From Leptolyngbya sp. 'hensonii' (GTDB lineage Bacteria > Cyanobacteriota > Cyanobacteriia > GCF-001939115), in assembly GCF_001939115.1 (NCBI RefSeq), contig NZ_MQTZ01000052.1, positions 30,542 through 94,541 on the forward strand: 64,000 bases of DNA, given 5' to 3'. The translations under genes were made by a program, and so were the position numbers. Every line of letters starts with the position of its first letter. The first letter of the stretch is position 1. This document shows positions 16,768-26,046 of this stretch, piece by piece. The notes under the pieces were generated by a model that saw only the letters and a list, made by a program, of their open reading frames with translations, did not search any database and had not been told where the DNA came from.

Positions 16768-18177
16768 ATGAACCCAGTCGATCTGGCTTTTACCCCAGCT
16801 CTGGAACAGGCTCGTCTAATTCGAGCAGGACAAATTACGCCGATCGATCTGGTTGAACTTTATCTGGAGCGGATTCAGCGTTTAGATCCTCAGTTAGGCA
16901 GCTATTACACGGTCATCGCCGATCAGGCCCTGGCTGATGCCAGAGCCAAGACAGAGGCCCTGGTCCATGCCGATCGGGCCAGCCTCCCTCCTTTTTTTGG
17001 AGTTCCGATCTCCATTAAAGACCTGAATGCCCTGGCGGGGGTGCGCTGTACCTATGGGGCTGCGGCCCTAGCGGATAATATTGCTGGCCATGATGATGGG
17101 GTGGTGACCCGGATTAAGCAGGCTGGTTTTGTCATTCTCGGGAAGACCGCGACGCCTGAACTGGGATCACTCCCCTACACGGAAACGGAGGTGTTTCCGC
17201 CAGCCCGGAACCCCTGGAATCTGGACTACACGCCGGGCGGTTCCAGCGGGGGGGCGGCAGCGGCCCTGGCTGCCGGACTCTGCCCCATCTCCCAGGGGTC
17301 GGATGGGGGAGGGTCGATTCGAGGGCCAGCGTTTTGTTGTGGTGTGGTGGGAATTAAACCAGCCCGGGGGCGGGTGAGCCAGGCTCCCGTGGGGGATTCC
17401 CTCAGCGGTTTGGCTACAGATGGTCCGATCGCCCGTACCGTGGCCGATGCTGCGGCCTTACTGGATGTTATGGCTGGTTACATTACGGGCGATCCCTACT
17501 GGTTGCCAACTCCCCAGCCTTCCTTCCTGGAGGTGGCCCGTCAGGCTGAGACGCCTCCTCTGAAAATCGCCTTCGCAACAACCCTGCCCCTTGTGGGAGA
17601 AGTTGATCCCCTCTGTCAGCAACCGGTGCTAGAGGTGGTGCAGCTTCTAGCGGAGATGGGGCACCATCTGGAAGAAGGATGTCCAGATTTCTCTACGCTG
17701 GTTGACCCCTTTGTTGACGTCTGGCAAAGTGCCATTTCTGCCGCTGGCATTCCAACTGAATACCTGGGTTCTGTCAATCGCTGGTTGCTGTCCCGTTGCG
17801 GAACCTGTGGAGATTACCTACGGGCCGTGGCTACCGTGCAACAAATTGGTCGCCGGATTGTAGCCTTCTTCGATACCTATGATGTGCTGATCCTGCCAAC
17901 TTACACCCATCCAACTATTCGAGTGGGAGAGTGGGCCGATCTGGACCCAGAGTCAGCATTTCAGAATATCATCCACTGGGTCGCTCCCTGTCCCCCGTTT
18001 AATGCCAGTGGCCAGCCCGCGATCGCCTTACCGATCGGCTTCACCCCTGAGGGATTGCCGCTGGGGGTTCAACTTGTGGGGCGGCCTGCCGATGAATCCA
18101 CGCTGATTGCCCTGGCCGCCCAGATTGAGGCTGCCCGCCCCTGGAGCAACCACCGGCCTGATTGGGCAACGGTTTAG
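16768..18177 (+). CDS. Amidase signature family enzyme
   Basis: 469 residues. The Ser-cisSer-Lys triad is visible: Lys84 in PISIKDL, Ser159 in TPGGSSGG, and the nucleophile Ser183 in GSDGGGSIRGPA, with the standard 24-residue spacing between the two serines. It therefore hydrolyses an amide bond. It resembles GatA in architecture but is divergent, so a general amidase role is likelier than glutamyl-tRNA amidation. It follows cysA by 12 bp. Its stop codon overlaps the stop of the convergent MlaD-like gene. Confidence 0.85.
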   Translation: MNPVDLAFTPALEQARLIRAGQITPIDLVELYLERIQRLDPQLGSYYTVIADQALADARAKTEALVHADRASLPPFFGVPISIKDLNALAGVRCTYGAAALADNIAGHDDGVVTRIKQAGFVILGKTATPELGSLPYTETEVFPPARNPWNLDYTPGGSSGGAAAALAAGLCPISQGSDGGGSIRGPAFCCGVVGIKPARGRVSQAPVGDSLSGLATDGPIARTVADAAALLDVMAGYITGDPYWLPTPQPSFLEVARQAETPPLKIAFATTLPLVGEVDPLCQQPVLEVVQLLAEMGHHLEEGCPDFSTLVDPFVDVWQSAISAAGIPTEYLGSVNRWLLSRCGTCGDYLRAVATVQQIGRRIVAFFDTYDVLILPTYTHPTIRVGEWADLDPESAFQNIIHWVAPCPPFNASGQPAIALPIGFTPEGLPLGVQLVGRPADESTLIALAAQIEAARPWSNHRPDWATV

Positions 18178-19490
18178 GGAGCAGAAATAGGAGTGGGGCT
18201 GATGTTATGCAGGGTCTGCTCAGTCAGGACGATCGCCGGATCAAGGGCTTTCAGGCGGTTGTCTGAGGTGGAAAACGTGTAGGTTGACGGGGGAACAGTG
18301 ACCGTAATTTTCCGCGAGGGCTGACTTTCTTCAGGAAGTTTCAGGGGCGTCAAGCTCTGGGCAATCATGGCCTGCTCCTGCAGTTGCTCAGCAGAGGAGA
18401 CCAGCGTGCTGAGGCCATTCACCAACCGCCGCAGGTTACTCCGAAACGCTGGGTCTCCAGTTAATTCATCTAGATCGGACGTGATTTTCTGGGCATTCTC
18501 AAAGGTGGCCCGGGCAGAGTCCAGAGTTTGCTGAAGCCGCACAATCACGGTCGGGTCATTCAAATTTTTGGATAGATCCCGAAGGTTGGCTGATGCCTGG
18601 GCAGCATTCGCGGAAAGTTGCTCCAGGTTAGCGAGTAACTCGCCCTGTTCTACCCGACTGAGCAGAGGGCTTAGACTCCGCACAGAGAGCTGGAGTTGCT
18701 CACTGGCTTGACTGAGGTTGTTGAGGGTTGAGGTCAGGGTTGCTCGGTTCTCAACCAGAAGGCTGTTGATTTGTAACGCCGTGAATCCAAATTTGTCAGC
18801 GGTCGTGCCGATCGACGTCGCAGTCAGGGCCAGGGAATTGGTAGTATTCTGGGCTGAGCGTGAGAGAGAGCCGACCTCCAGGCGGACGGCCCGGGTCAGA
18901 CCAGTGAGTTCGTTGGTCATCCGGGCAATACCCGCCGCTGCTGCTGAAGCATTTTTGGTCAGAACCTTGACGTTTTCCACAAAATTGGGGTCGCTCAGTT
19001 GGCGGGTGAAGCGAATCGACGATCGAATCAGTTCGTCCACGCTGGCACCAGCCTGGCCAGGGAGCCGGGAGCCATTGCAGATAATCTGAGTCCGATCACA
19101 TCCGGCATCCAGAGGTCTGGCTGAGATCGCGCCCTGGGGAATAGATTTCTGGGGAATGATATCGATGAAGGTTTCTCCGATCAGCCCCGACTGGCTGGCT
19201 TCTACCAGCGAGTCCCGGGGAATAATTAGATCGGCGGGAGAAATTTGCAGTTCTACATCAACCCCATTCGATCCGGGCCGGATGGCGATGATTTTCCCAA
19301 CGGTCACACCTCGATACCGTACCGGTGTGCCCACCTGAATTCCACGGGCACTGGCAAATTCAACGATCGCTTTGTAAGTTCTGTTAGAGGGATTGAAGCC
19401 CCGTAGCCAGAGACCCAGACCTCCAAAGAAGGCAATTCCCAGCAAAATCAGCAAACCTGCTGAACCCTCTCGAACTGTGCGTGTGCGCAT
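18174..19490 (-). CDS. MlaD/MCE family lipid-transport substrate-binding protein
   Basis: 438 residues. One N-terminal transmembrane helix (about residues 10-31) is followed by an MCE/MlaD domain (YKAIVEFASARGIQVGTPVRYRGVTVG, split here as YKAIVEFASARGI and VRYRGVTVG). A long helical region of about 300 residues follows. These proteins form periplasmic rings or tubes that carry phospholipid between membranes. ATG 19490 has an AAGGAG ribosome-binding site six bases upstream. The matching ATPase gene precedes it in the same orientation (82 bp gap); an MlaE-type permease is not in the window. Confidence 0.88.
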   Translation of the reverse strand: MRTRTVREGSAGLLILLGIAFFGGLGLWLRGFNPSNRTYKAIVEFASARGIQVGTPVRYRGVTVGKIIAIRPGSNGVDVELQISPADLIIPRDSLVEASQSGLIGETFIDIIPQKSIPQGAISARPLDAGCDRTQIICNGSRLPGQAGASVDELIRSSIRFTRQLSDPNFVENVKVLTKNASAAAAGIARMTNELTGLTRAVRLEVGSLSRSAQNTTNSLALTATSIGTTADKFGFTALQINSLLVENRATLTSTLNNLSQASEQLQLSVRSLSPLLSRVEQGELLANLEQLSANAAQASANLRDLSKNLNDPTVIVRLQQTLDSARATFENAQKITSDLDELTGDPAFRSNLRRLVNGLSTLVSSAEQLQEQAMIAQSLTPLKLPEESQPSRKITVTVPPSTYTFSTSDNRLKALDPAIVLTEQTLHNISPTPISAP

Positions 19491-19572
19491 GGACTCTCCT
19501 TATGGCCTATTCCCTACTTTAGGATGATAGATTTTCGATGCGTGCAAGCCTTGCCGGTAACGACCCTACTGT

Positions 19573-20355
19573 TCATCCAATCACCTGAATTGGACCTTCG
19601 ATACTGCCACTAAAAAACTGACGGATGACCGGATGATCCGCCGTATCGATATCGTGAACTGTGCCTTCCCATTGCACCTTACCTTGATAGAGAAAGATAA
19701 TCCGATCGGCAGTTCGGCGAATGGTGCTTTCCTGATGGGTCACCATGACATAGGTCCGGCATCCTCCCTGAGTACACTGTAAATTCCGAATCAGATCTTC
19801 AATCACGGTTGAGGCGATCGGATCCAGGCCGGCTGTCGGTTCGTCATACAGCAGAACTTCCGGTGTATCCCTCGGGTTATCCGGATTGGACATAATCGCT
19901 CGGGCAAAACTGACCCGTTTGCGCATGCCACCGGATAACTCAGCCGGGTAGAGATGACCGATGCCTGGTAGACCCACCATATCCAGTTTCTCCTCGACTA
20001 ATTCGTGAATTCGCCCGGTGGAGAGGCGAGAATGTTGATAGAGGAGAAAACCAACATTCTCCTCAACCGTGAGCGAATCAAACAGGGCAGCCTGCTGAAA
20101 CACCATCCCGATCCCGATCGGATCTTCTGCGTCCTCAATCACGCCTTGGCGGTGCTGTCCCTGGACATAAATTTCCCCATCATCAGGAGCCAGGAGGCCA
20201 GCGATGAGCCGCAAAATAGTGGATTTTCCCGTTCCAGAGGGTCCAATGATGGCCAAGGCTTCCCCCCGGTAAATCGTCAGATCGACGCCATTCAGAACGG
20301 TGTTATCCCCAAAGGTTTTGCGTATGCCTTTTAGTTCGATCAAGGGTTCGGCCAT
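19573..20355 (-). CDS. MlaF-like ABC transporter ATPase (lipid/organic solvent transport)
   Basis: 260 residues. Walker A is GPSGTGKST (about 38-46), the signature is LSGGMRKR, and Walker B is VLLYDEPTAGLDP, a combination typical of MlaF/Ttg2A. FARAIM and VTHQEST (H-loop) are present. It is the ATPase partner of the MCE protein encoded 82 bp downstream. The two would energise retrograde or anterograde phospholipid transport with a separately encoded MlaE permease. Confidence 0.88.
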   Translation of the reverse strand: MAEPLIELKGIRKTFGDNTVLNGVDLTIYRGEALAIIGPSGTGKSTILRLIAGLLAPDDGEIYVQGQHRQGVIEDAEDPIGIGMVFQQAALFDSLTVEENVGFLLYQHSRLSTGRIHELVEEKLDMVGLPGIGHLYPAELSGGMRKRVSFARAIMSNPDNPRDTPEVLLYDEPTAGLDPIASTVIEDLIRNLQCTQGGCRTYVMVTHQESTIRRTADRIIFLYQGKVQWEGTVHDIDTADHPVIRQFFSGSIEGPIQVIG

Positions 20356-20442
20356 AGAATCTGGATTAAAATTCTGTCGTCAACCTGCAACATTGATGCT
20401 ATGCTCCCGGTCAGGTAAGTTCATCAACATTTGAGTAGATTA

Positions 20443-21906
20443 ATGTCGATCGGTTTACTGCGACAAGCTCTGCATGCCCTGACGGACTCGCGCCATCGAA
20501 TCCCCAGTTCTGGCAGGATGCCTGTCGCTCGTTCCAGACGCCAGGATAGAAGGCCTTTCCAGTGGTTCAAGTGGCTAGCTCCCGGATTGTTTGTCAAGCG
20601 TTGGCTGCTTTTAAGTGCGGCTGGTGTCTTATTAACATGTCTGGGAATTGCGATCTGGGTCAAGCTGACACCCATCTTTTACATTACCCAGTTTATCGGG
20701 GATGTGCTGGAGCAGATTGCCCGGATTCTACCAAACCGGATTAGTGGTCCTCTGGCCGTTGTGATTGGGCTTTTGTTTATTCTCTGGGGGCAAAGTCGAA
20801 CTTTGAACTCCATTACAGAAGTCTTGATGCCGGAAGGGGATGATGAACTGGTCGATGTGTTGCTAAACCACCGGCGATTGCACCGGGGGCCTAAAATTGT
20901 CGCGATCGGGGGTGGAACTGGTCTTTCCACCCTGCTCCGGGGCTTGAAGGAGTATAGCGCCAATATTGTGGCCATTGTCACGGTTGCGGACGATGGGGGG
21001 TCTTCCGGTCGGCTGCGCCGTGAAATTGGGGTGCTGCCCCCTGGGGATATCCGGAACTGTCTGGCGGCTCTGGCTGATGAAGAAAAGCTAGTCACAGAAT
21101 TGTTTCAGTATCGGTTTAAAGCTGGAGATGGGCTACAGGGACATAGTTTCGGGAACTTGTTCCTGACGGCTATGGCCGAGGTGACGGGTGATTTGGAACG
21201 GGCGATCGCGGCCAGTTCTCAGGTATTGGCTGTACGAGGTGCGGTCCTCCCGGCTACCCTGAGTGATGTCAAGCTCTGGGCTGAATTGAGTGATGGGCGT
21301 TACGTGGAAGGAGAGTCCAGCATTACGGCAGCCAGGGGACAGATTGTTCGGATTGGGTGTTTGCCTGCGGCTCCTCCTGCCTTACCCAAGGCCTTGCAGG
21401 CCATCCATGAGGCTGACTATATCATCATTGGCCCAGGGAGTCTCTATACCAGTGTGATCCCCAATTTGCTTGTGCCGGAGATTGCGGAAGCGATTGCAGC
21501 CTGTCAGGTGCCGCGTATTTATGTCTGTAATGTCATGACTCAACCGGGTGAGACGGATGGTTACACAGTTTCAGATCACATCCGGGCCATTGATCTAGCT
21601 TGTGATCAGCCCCTGTTTGATGCGGTGCTGGTACAGAAACGCAGTCCATCTGCTCAGGCTCTGATTCGCTATGCTCAGGATGATTCCCAGCCCGTGATAC
21701 TCGATCGGGAAACCGTCAAACAGTTGGGTCGCCGGATTGTGCTGGCGGATGTGATGCAGGAGGATGAATTGACTGGGCTGGTGCGTCACGATCCACAGCG
21801 CCTGGCTAAGGTGCTACTGCGGTGGTACGGACGGGTACAGGGACTGACTGCCCTGACCGGAGCGGAAGAAAAACTGGCTCCGGTGCGGCATCAGAAGATG
21901 GCCTGA
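20443..21906 (+). CDS. YvcK/CofD-like protein (gluconeogenesis factor family)
   Basis: About 487 residues. Two hydrophobic helices lie near residues 48-70 and 98-118 ahead of the soluble domain, a layout common in cyanobacterial members. The YvcK core begins [19 protein letters not shown], continues [15 protein letters not shown] and [14 protein letters not shown], and includes [17 protein letters not shown]. These are the nucleotide-sugar-binding signatures. In Bacillus YvcK supports growth on gluconeogenic substrates and cell-wall metabolism. ATG 20443 is preferred over TTG 20431. It is followed 14 bp later by tsaE. Confidence 0.88.
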   Translation: MSIGLLRQALHALTDSRHRIPSSGRMPVARSRRQDRRPFQWFKWLAPGLFVKRWLLLSAAGVLLTCLGIAIWVKLTPIFYITQFIGDVLEQIARILPNRISGPLAVVIGLLFILWGQSRTLNSITEVLMPEGDDELVDVLLNHRRLHRGPKIVAIGGGTGLSTLLRGLKEYSANIVAIVTVADDGGSSGRLRREIGVLPPGDIRNCLAALADEEKLVTELFQYRFKAGDGLQGHSFGNLFLTAMAEVTGDLERAIAASSQVLAVRGAVLPATLSDVKLWAELSDGRYVEGESSITAARGQIVRIGCLPAAPPALPKALQAIHEADYIIIGPGSLYTSVIPNLLVPEIAEAIAACQVPRIYVCNVMTQPGETDGYTVSDHIRAIDLACDQPLFDAVLVQKRSPSAQALIRYAQDDSQPVILDRETVKQLGRRIVLADVMQEDELTGLVRHDPQRLAKVLLRWYGRVQGLTALTGAEEKLAPVRHQKMA

Positions 21907-21920
21907 TGTAGACCAGGGTT

Positions 21921-22412
21921 ATGAGAAACAACTTGCCTGTCCATGAGGTGCTGTTGACCGATGCCGGTGCAACCCACCGACTGGGAGTGAGATTGGGAGA
22001 ATCCCTGCCAGCCGGCACTGTTTTGCTCTTGCAGGGGGATTTGGGGAGTGGGAAGACAACCCTGGTGCAGGGCATTGCGGCAGGACTGGGTCTGGACGGA
22101 CCGATTGAAAGTCCCACGTTTACCCTGATTAATGAGTACCTGGAAGGTCGCCTGCCGCTCTACCACCTGGATCTGTACCGTCTTGAGCCACCAGAAATCG
22201 TGGATTTGCACCTGGAGGTCTATTGGGAAGGCAGGGAGGTGGAACCGGGCTTGGTGGCGATTGAGTGGGCCGATCGATTACCCTATATCCCAGCCAGCGC
22301 TGTCAAATTGGTTCTCACCTATGAAGTGGGTGGAGCCCGTCGGGTGCAGTGGTCTCCGATCGGAGAAGAGTCTGAGGCGGTGATGGCTGCACTGCTTCAG
22401 GTGTGGTCTTGA
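21921..22412 (+). CDS. tsaE: tRNA threonylcarbamoyladenosine biosynthesis protein TsaE
   Basis: 163 residues, normal length. It has the Walker A GDLGSGKTT at residues 39-47, the TsaE signature SPTFTLINEY, and LYHLDLYRL. TsaE is the ATPase that recycles the TsaBD complex in making t6A37 on ANN-decoding tRNAs. It lies 14 bp after the YvcK-like gene and probably shares its transcript. A short hairpin overlaps the end of the gene. Confidence 0.95.
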   Translation: MRNNLPVHEVLLTDAGATHRLGVRLGESLPAGTVLLLQGDLGSGKTTLVQGIAAGLGLDGPIESPTFTLINEYLEGRLPLYHLDLYRLEPPEIVDLHLEVYWEGREVEPGLVAIEWADRLPYIPASAVKLVLTYEVGGARRVQWSPIGEESEAVMAALLQVWS

Positions 22413-22430
22413 ACCCTGAAGATAGGGTTT
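22412..22430 (+). terminator. Possible weak terminator after tsaE
   Basis: AACCCT (22412-22417) and AGGGTT (22424-22429) form a 6-bp stem with a 6-nt loop, followed by only one further T. It overlaps the tsaE stop codon. Weak support. Confidence 0.35.
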
Positions 22431-22931
22431 GACGATGTGCCCCCCCAGGCTTAAATTTCCAACGGTTGACCACTCAGCCACCCGATGGTCGATCGTCACT
22501 TCAATTTTGCTTGTTTCAAAGCCACTCCTGGGAGGGTGCGGTTAACCTACCCCCTGAGGACATCTGGCCTTTCCTACCCTGACATGGATCAGACTTCTAT
22601 CATTGAGCCGCCCAGCCTCTATACTAAGTTCTTTGAATTTAATGCTATTTTTCGAGATATTTAAGTATCTGAATACTTATGATTAATAGTCGGGGTCAAT
22701 CTCTCAGTGGTTGACGCGGGATATGCAAACTTAGATATTTAACCTTGGATATCATCCCTGCTAATCTGAGCGGTTACTTGAGACAGTCATAGCGCGGGTA
22801 ATCGGGAAAAATCGGCAGGCATCCCGGCCATTCTGGAACCTCACAACTGGTTAGGTCACCTGAAGTGGGGGGCCGTCGGGGAAGCAAGGAAACAACGCCA
22901 TCGATTCAGTAAATTAAGGACTAATCGCTAC
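22413..22931. other. 519-bp spacer before the RNase R-like gene
   Basis: No protein-coding signal was found. The middle (about 22620-22760) is AT-rich and contains the hairpin TAAGTAT/ATACTTA around CTGA at about 22661-22678. The last 130 bp is more GC-rich and precedes the RNase start codon. This most likely holds the RNase promoter and leader; a long 5' untranslated region is possible. I could not place convincing -35/-10 boxes. Confidence 0.4.
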
Positions 22932-25280
22932 ATGGAATTTTCAATCGCTACACTGTTGACCAATTTTGCGGATGATAAATTAGTTGCTCCAAAAGTTCTA
23001 GAGAAAAAGTTGGGTTGTCAGGATGATGCCAGCTTACGAAAACTACAGGTATGCCTGGACGCACTAGAAAAAATTGGAATTTTGACTAAGGATCGGGGCC
23101 GATACAAGCGGGTTACGGAAGAAGGTGTTGTTGAAGGCAAATTGCGTTGCTCCAGTAAAGGCTTTTGCTTTGCAATTCAGGATGTTGAAGGCTCAGAAGA
23201 TATTTACATTCGGGAGAGCCAACTCAGTACGGCCTGGAATGGCGATCGGGTGCTGGTGCGCATTACGAAAGAAGGCAGTCGTCGTCGGAGTCCAGAGGGT
23301 GAGGTGCGCCTGATTCTGGAGCGGGCGAATAGTTCTGTGCTGGCCCGGGTACGGCAGACGGAAACAGAATCTTTCCGGGCTGTTCCCTTGGACGATCGAT
23401 TGCTGTTTGAAATTGAATTGCTCTCCAATGGAGTGAACCTGGCAGAGGCTATTGATCACCTGGTGAATGTGGAAGTGCAGCGCTATCCTCTGGGCCGCCA
23501 CTTACCGATCGGTCGAGTGACGCAGGTGTTGGGAAGTGATGCCCAGTCTGCTGCTGATACGGATATTGTTTGCTGCAAATATGACCTGCGGCGCATTTTC
23601 TCCCCAGGGGTGCTGCAGGAAGCCACTGCCCTGACAGGGGAGATGGATGCGGAAGAAATCGAGAGCCGCCTGGATCTGCGGGATTCGCTGACCATTGCCC
23701 TGAAACCCAAAGACCCCCTTCCAGAGCAAAACTGTGATGATGCCTTAACCCTGGAAAAAACGGAAGATGGGCACTGGCAATTGGGAATTCACATTGCTGA
23801 CGTTGCTTACTATGTGGAGCCAGATTCACTGCTAGACCTGGAAGCTCAAAAGCGGGGGACTTCTGTCTACCTGGGCGACACCCATCTGCCCATGTTGCCG
23901 GAGGATGTGGCCCATCTCTGCTCCTTTACTCCTGGCCAGGATCGGCTGGCGGTTTCGGTGCTGTTTACCCTGGATGCGGCGGGTCAGATTCTGGAGTATG
24001 AATTGCAGCCCACGATCATCTGCCTGGATTATCAACTGAGCTATGAACAGGCGCAGGCGATTCTGGAGCGTCATGGCTTGGCGGCAACGGCAGAGGCTGG
24101 GGAGGAAGAAGTCGATGGGGTTGCGATCGAGGAGGAGACGCAGCATCTGTCTGCGGCCTTTGAAATTCTGGATCAACTGTTTGCCCTCAGCCAGACTTTG
24201 AGAGCCCAGCGACAACAGCGGGGAGCCTTTGAACTGAACCTGCCAGATACCCGCTTCCACTATGACGATGAGGGAGCCCTGGGGGCGATGGTGGTGTCCT
24301 CCTCCCTGTTTGCCCGCCTGATGGTCGTAGAGTTTATGATGTTGGCTAACCAGGCGGTTGCTGCCCACCTCCAGGCTCTAGGGGTTCCGGGGATTTATCG
24401 GGTCCATCCCACACCCAATTTGGGGGATGTTCAGGAACTGATGAAGTTGGCCAGCAACATGGGGATTGATCTGCAACTGGAGCAGGAAGATAACATTCGG
24501 CCCCGAGACTATCAGAAGTTTGTGCAGCAATTTGCTGAGTCTCGGACCGAAAAAGTCTTGACCCTGCTGCTGCTGGAAACCTTAAAACCGGCGGTTTATA
24601 ATGTGACGCCCCGCCCCCATTTTGGATTGGCTCTGGAGCAGGGTTATACCCACTTCACCGCACCGATGCGGCGCTACCCGGATTTGCTGGTCCATCGGGT
24701 GTTGCAGGCTGTCTTCAGTGAAGGACGCGATCGACGCACGGCTCGGACCAAAGATACGGTGAATCTGCGTCATAGTTCCTGTCACGGCAAAATCAACTGG
24801 AATGTGCTGCCCCCGGAGCTGCACCAGGAGTTTGAGGCCCAGTTTGTGGCTCAGGTGATTCATTTGAGCGAGCGGGAAAAAATTGCTCAGGAAGCAGAGG
24901 AAGATCTGGAAGGTCTGAAGAAGGCAGGCTTTATGAAGGCCCATACGGGCGAAATCTTCCAGGGATTGATTACAGGGGTACAATCCTACGGTTTCTTTGT
25001 GGAGATTGAAGACCTGCTGGTGGAAGGGCTCGTGCATGTCAGCTCGCTCAAAGATGACTGGTATGAGTATCGCTCTCGTCAGCAGAAACTGGTCGGGCGC
25101 AAGAATCGCAAGCAATATCGCCTGGGTGATCAGGTCGAAGTCCAGGTCAAGAGTGTGGACTATTATCGGCAGCAGATTGACCTGATTGCGGTTGGAGGAG
25201 GGAGTGAAGCCTCCGATGAAGATGGGGACGAGGGGCAACCCGTGGGAACCGATCTGGATGGGGATTTGGGTGAAGAATAA
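22932..25280 (+). CDS. rnr: RNB-family exoribonuclease (RNase R/VacB-like)
   Basis: 782 residues. An N-terminal helix-turn-helix-like segment (1-60) and cold-shock-type OB region (about 65-130) precede the RNB catalytic domain (about 250-560) and a C-terminal S1 domain (about 635-755, GEIFQGLITGVQSYGFFVEIE), then an acidic tail. RNB enzymes degrade RNA 3' to 5'. In the metal-binding motif the residues read D261, N267, D269, D270 where RNase R has four Asp, so the second Asp (equivalent to D278 of E. coli RNase R, aligned by eye) is Asn. ubiX begins 20 bp downstream. Confidence 0.88.
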   Translation: MEFSIATLLTNFADDKLVAPKVLEKKLGCQDDASLRKLQVCLDALEKIGILTKDRGRYKRVTEEGVVEGKLRCSSKGFCFAIQDVEGSEDIYIRESQLSTAWNGDRVLVRITKEGSRRRSPEGEVRLILERANSSVLARVRQTETESFRAVPLDDRLLFEIELLSNGVNLAEAIDHLVNVEVQRYPLGRHLPIGRVTQVLGSDAQSAADTDIVCCKYDLRRIFSPGVLQEATALTGEMDAEEIESRLDLRDSLTIALKPKDPLPEQNCDDALTLEKTEDGHWQLGIHIADVAYYVEPDSLLDLEAQKRGTSVYLGDTHLPMLPEDVAHLCSFTPGQDRLAVSVLFTLDAAGQILEYELQPTIICLDYQLSYEQAQAILERHGLAATAEAGEEEVDGVAIEEETQHLSAAFEILDQLFALSQTLRAQRQQRGAFELNLPDTRFHYDDEGALGAMVVSSSLFARLMVVEFMMLANQAVAAHLQALGVPGIYRVHPTPNLGDVQELMKLASNMGIDLQLEQEDNIRPRDYQKFVQQFAESRTEKVLTLLLLETLKPAVYNVTPRPHFGLALEQGYTHFTAPMRRYPDLLVHRVLQAVFSEGRDRRTARTKDTVNLRHSSCHGKINWNVLPPELHQEFEAQFVAQVIHLSEREKIAQEAEEDLEGLKKAGFMKAHTGEIFQGLITGVQSYGFFVEIEDLLVEGLVHVSSLKDDWYEYRSRQQKLVGRKNRKQYRLGDQVEVQVKSVDYYRQQIDLIAVGGGSEASDEDGDEGQPVGTDLDGDLGEE

Positions 25281-25300
25281 GAGCAGCCTTGATCGCCATT

Positions 25301-25921
25301 ATGTCTAATTCTCCTGCCTTGCCCCTTATCCTGGCTGTTTCAGGGGCTTCCGGCTTGATTTATGCTGTCCGAGCTCTGAAATATCTCCTGCAAGCCCATT
25401 ACACGATCGAGCTGGTGGCTTCCAAAGCTGCATTCATGGTCTGGCAGGCGGAGCAAAATCTGCGACTGCCCGTTGAACCGGCCCAGCAGGAGCAGTTCTG
25501 GCGGCTCCAGGCTGGTGTCGAGCAGGCAGGAACTTTGATCTGCCATCCCTGGGGGGACGTGGGGGCGACGATCGCCAGCGGCTCCTTTCGTACCCTGGGC
25601 ATGCTGGTCATCCCTTGCAGCATGAGTACCGTGGCGAAACTGGCTACCGGACTGAGTTCAGATTTGCTAGAGCGGGCTGCTGATGTCCAATTGAAAGAGG
25701 GACGGCGGCTGGTGCTGGTGCCCCGTGAGACGCCCTTTAGCCTGATTCACCTGCGTAACCTGACAGCCCTGGCTGAGGCGGGAGCCCGGATTGTGCCCGC
25801 CATTCCAGCCTGGTATCACCAGCCTCAAACGATCGAGGACCTGGTGGATTTTGTTGTCGCTCGAGCCCTGGATCAACTGGACATTGACTGTGTGCCCCTA
25901 AACCGCTGGCAGGGATATTAG
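25301..25921 (+). CDS. ubiX: Flavin prenyltransferase UbiX
   Basis: About 206 residues. The N-terminal LAVSGASGLIYAVRAL flavin-binding segment, the SMSTVAKLATGLSSDLLERAADV stretch (given here as SMSTVAKLATG and LLERAADV) and LVLVPRETPFSLIHLRNL are the UbiX/Pad1 signatures. It prenylates FMN to give the cofactor used by UbiD decarboxylases, which in cyanobacteria act in plastoquinone synthesis. ATG 25301 is chosen over TTG 25289 because it starts directly before the core strand. The gene follows the RNase gene by 20 bp. Confidence 0.95.
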   Translation: MSNSPALPLILAVSGASGLIYAVRALKYLLQAHYTIELVASKAAFMVWQAEQNLRLPVEPAQQEQFWRLQAGVEQAGTLICHPWGDVGATIASGSFRTLGMLVIPCSMSTVAKLATGLSSDLLERAADVQLKEGRRLVLVPRETPFSLIHLRNLTALAEAGARIVPAIPAWYHQPQTIEDLVDFVVARALDQLDIDCVPLNRWQGY

Positions 25922-25980
25922 GGATACTGCAAACCGCTAACAGGCCGGGACCATGCAGACGGTTGCGTTCATGGGATAAG

Positions 25981-26012
25981 CTGAAGAGGTGTTGCATCCA
26001 ACCTCTCTTCAG
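25981..26012 (+). terminator. Hairpin after ubiX, possible terminator
   Basis: CTGAAGAG (25981-25988) pairs with CTCTTCAG (26005-26012), and inner bases GTTG/CAAC extend the stem. There is no T-run, so factor-independent termination is doubtful. Confidence 0.35.
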
Positions 26013-26046
26013 TCAGGCATACGATGAAGACTCACTTTGAATCGGT

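Noticed and set aside
22430..22500. tRNA-Ser-like D-arm on the minus strand (GGTGGCTGAGTGGTC)
   Set aside because: No acceptor pairing, anticodon stem or T-arm with matching stem could be found; the apparent T-loop lies inside tsaE.
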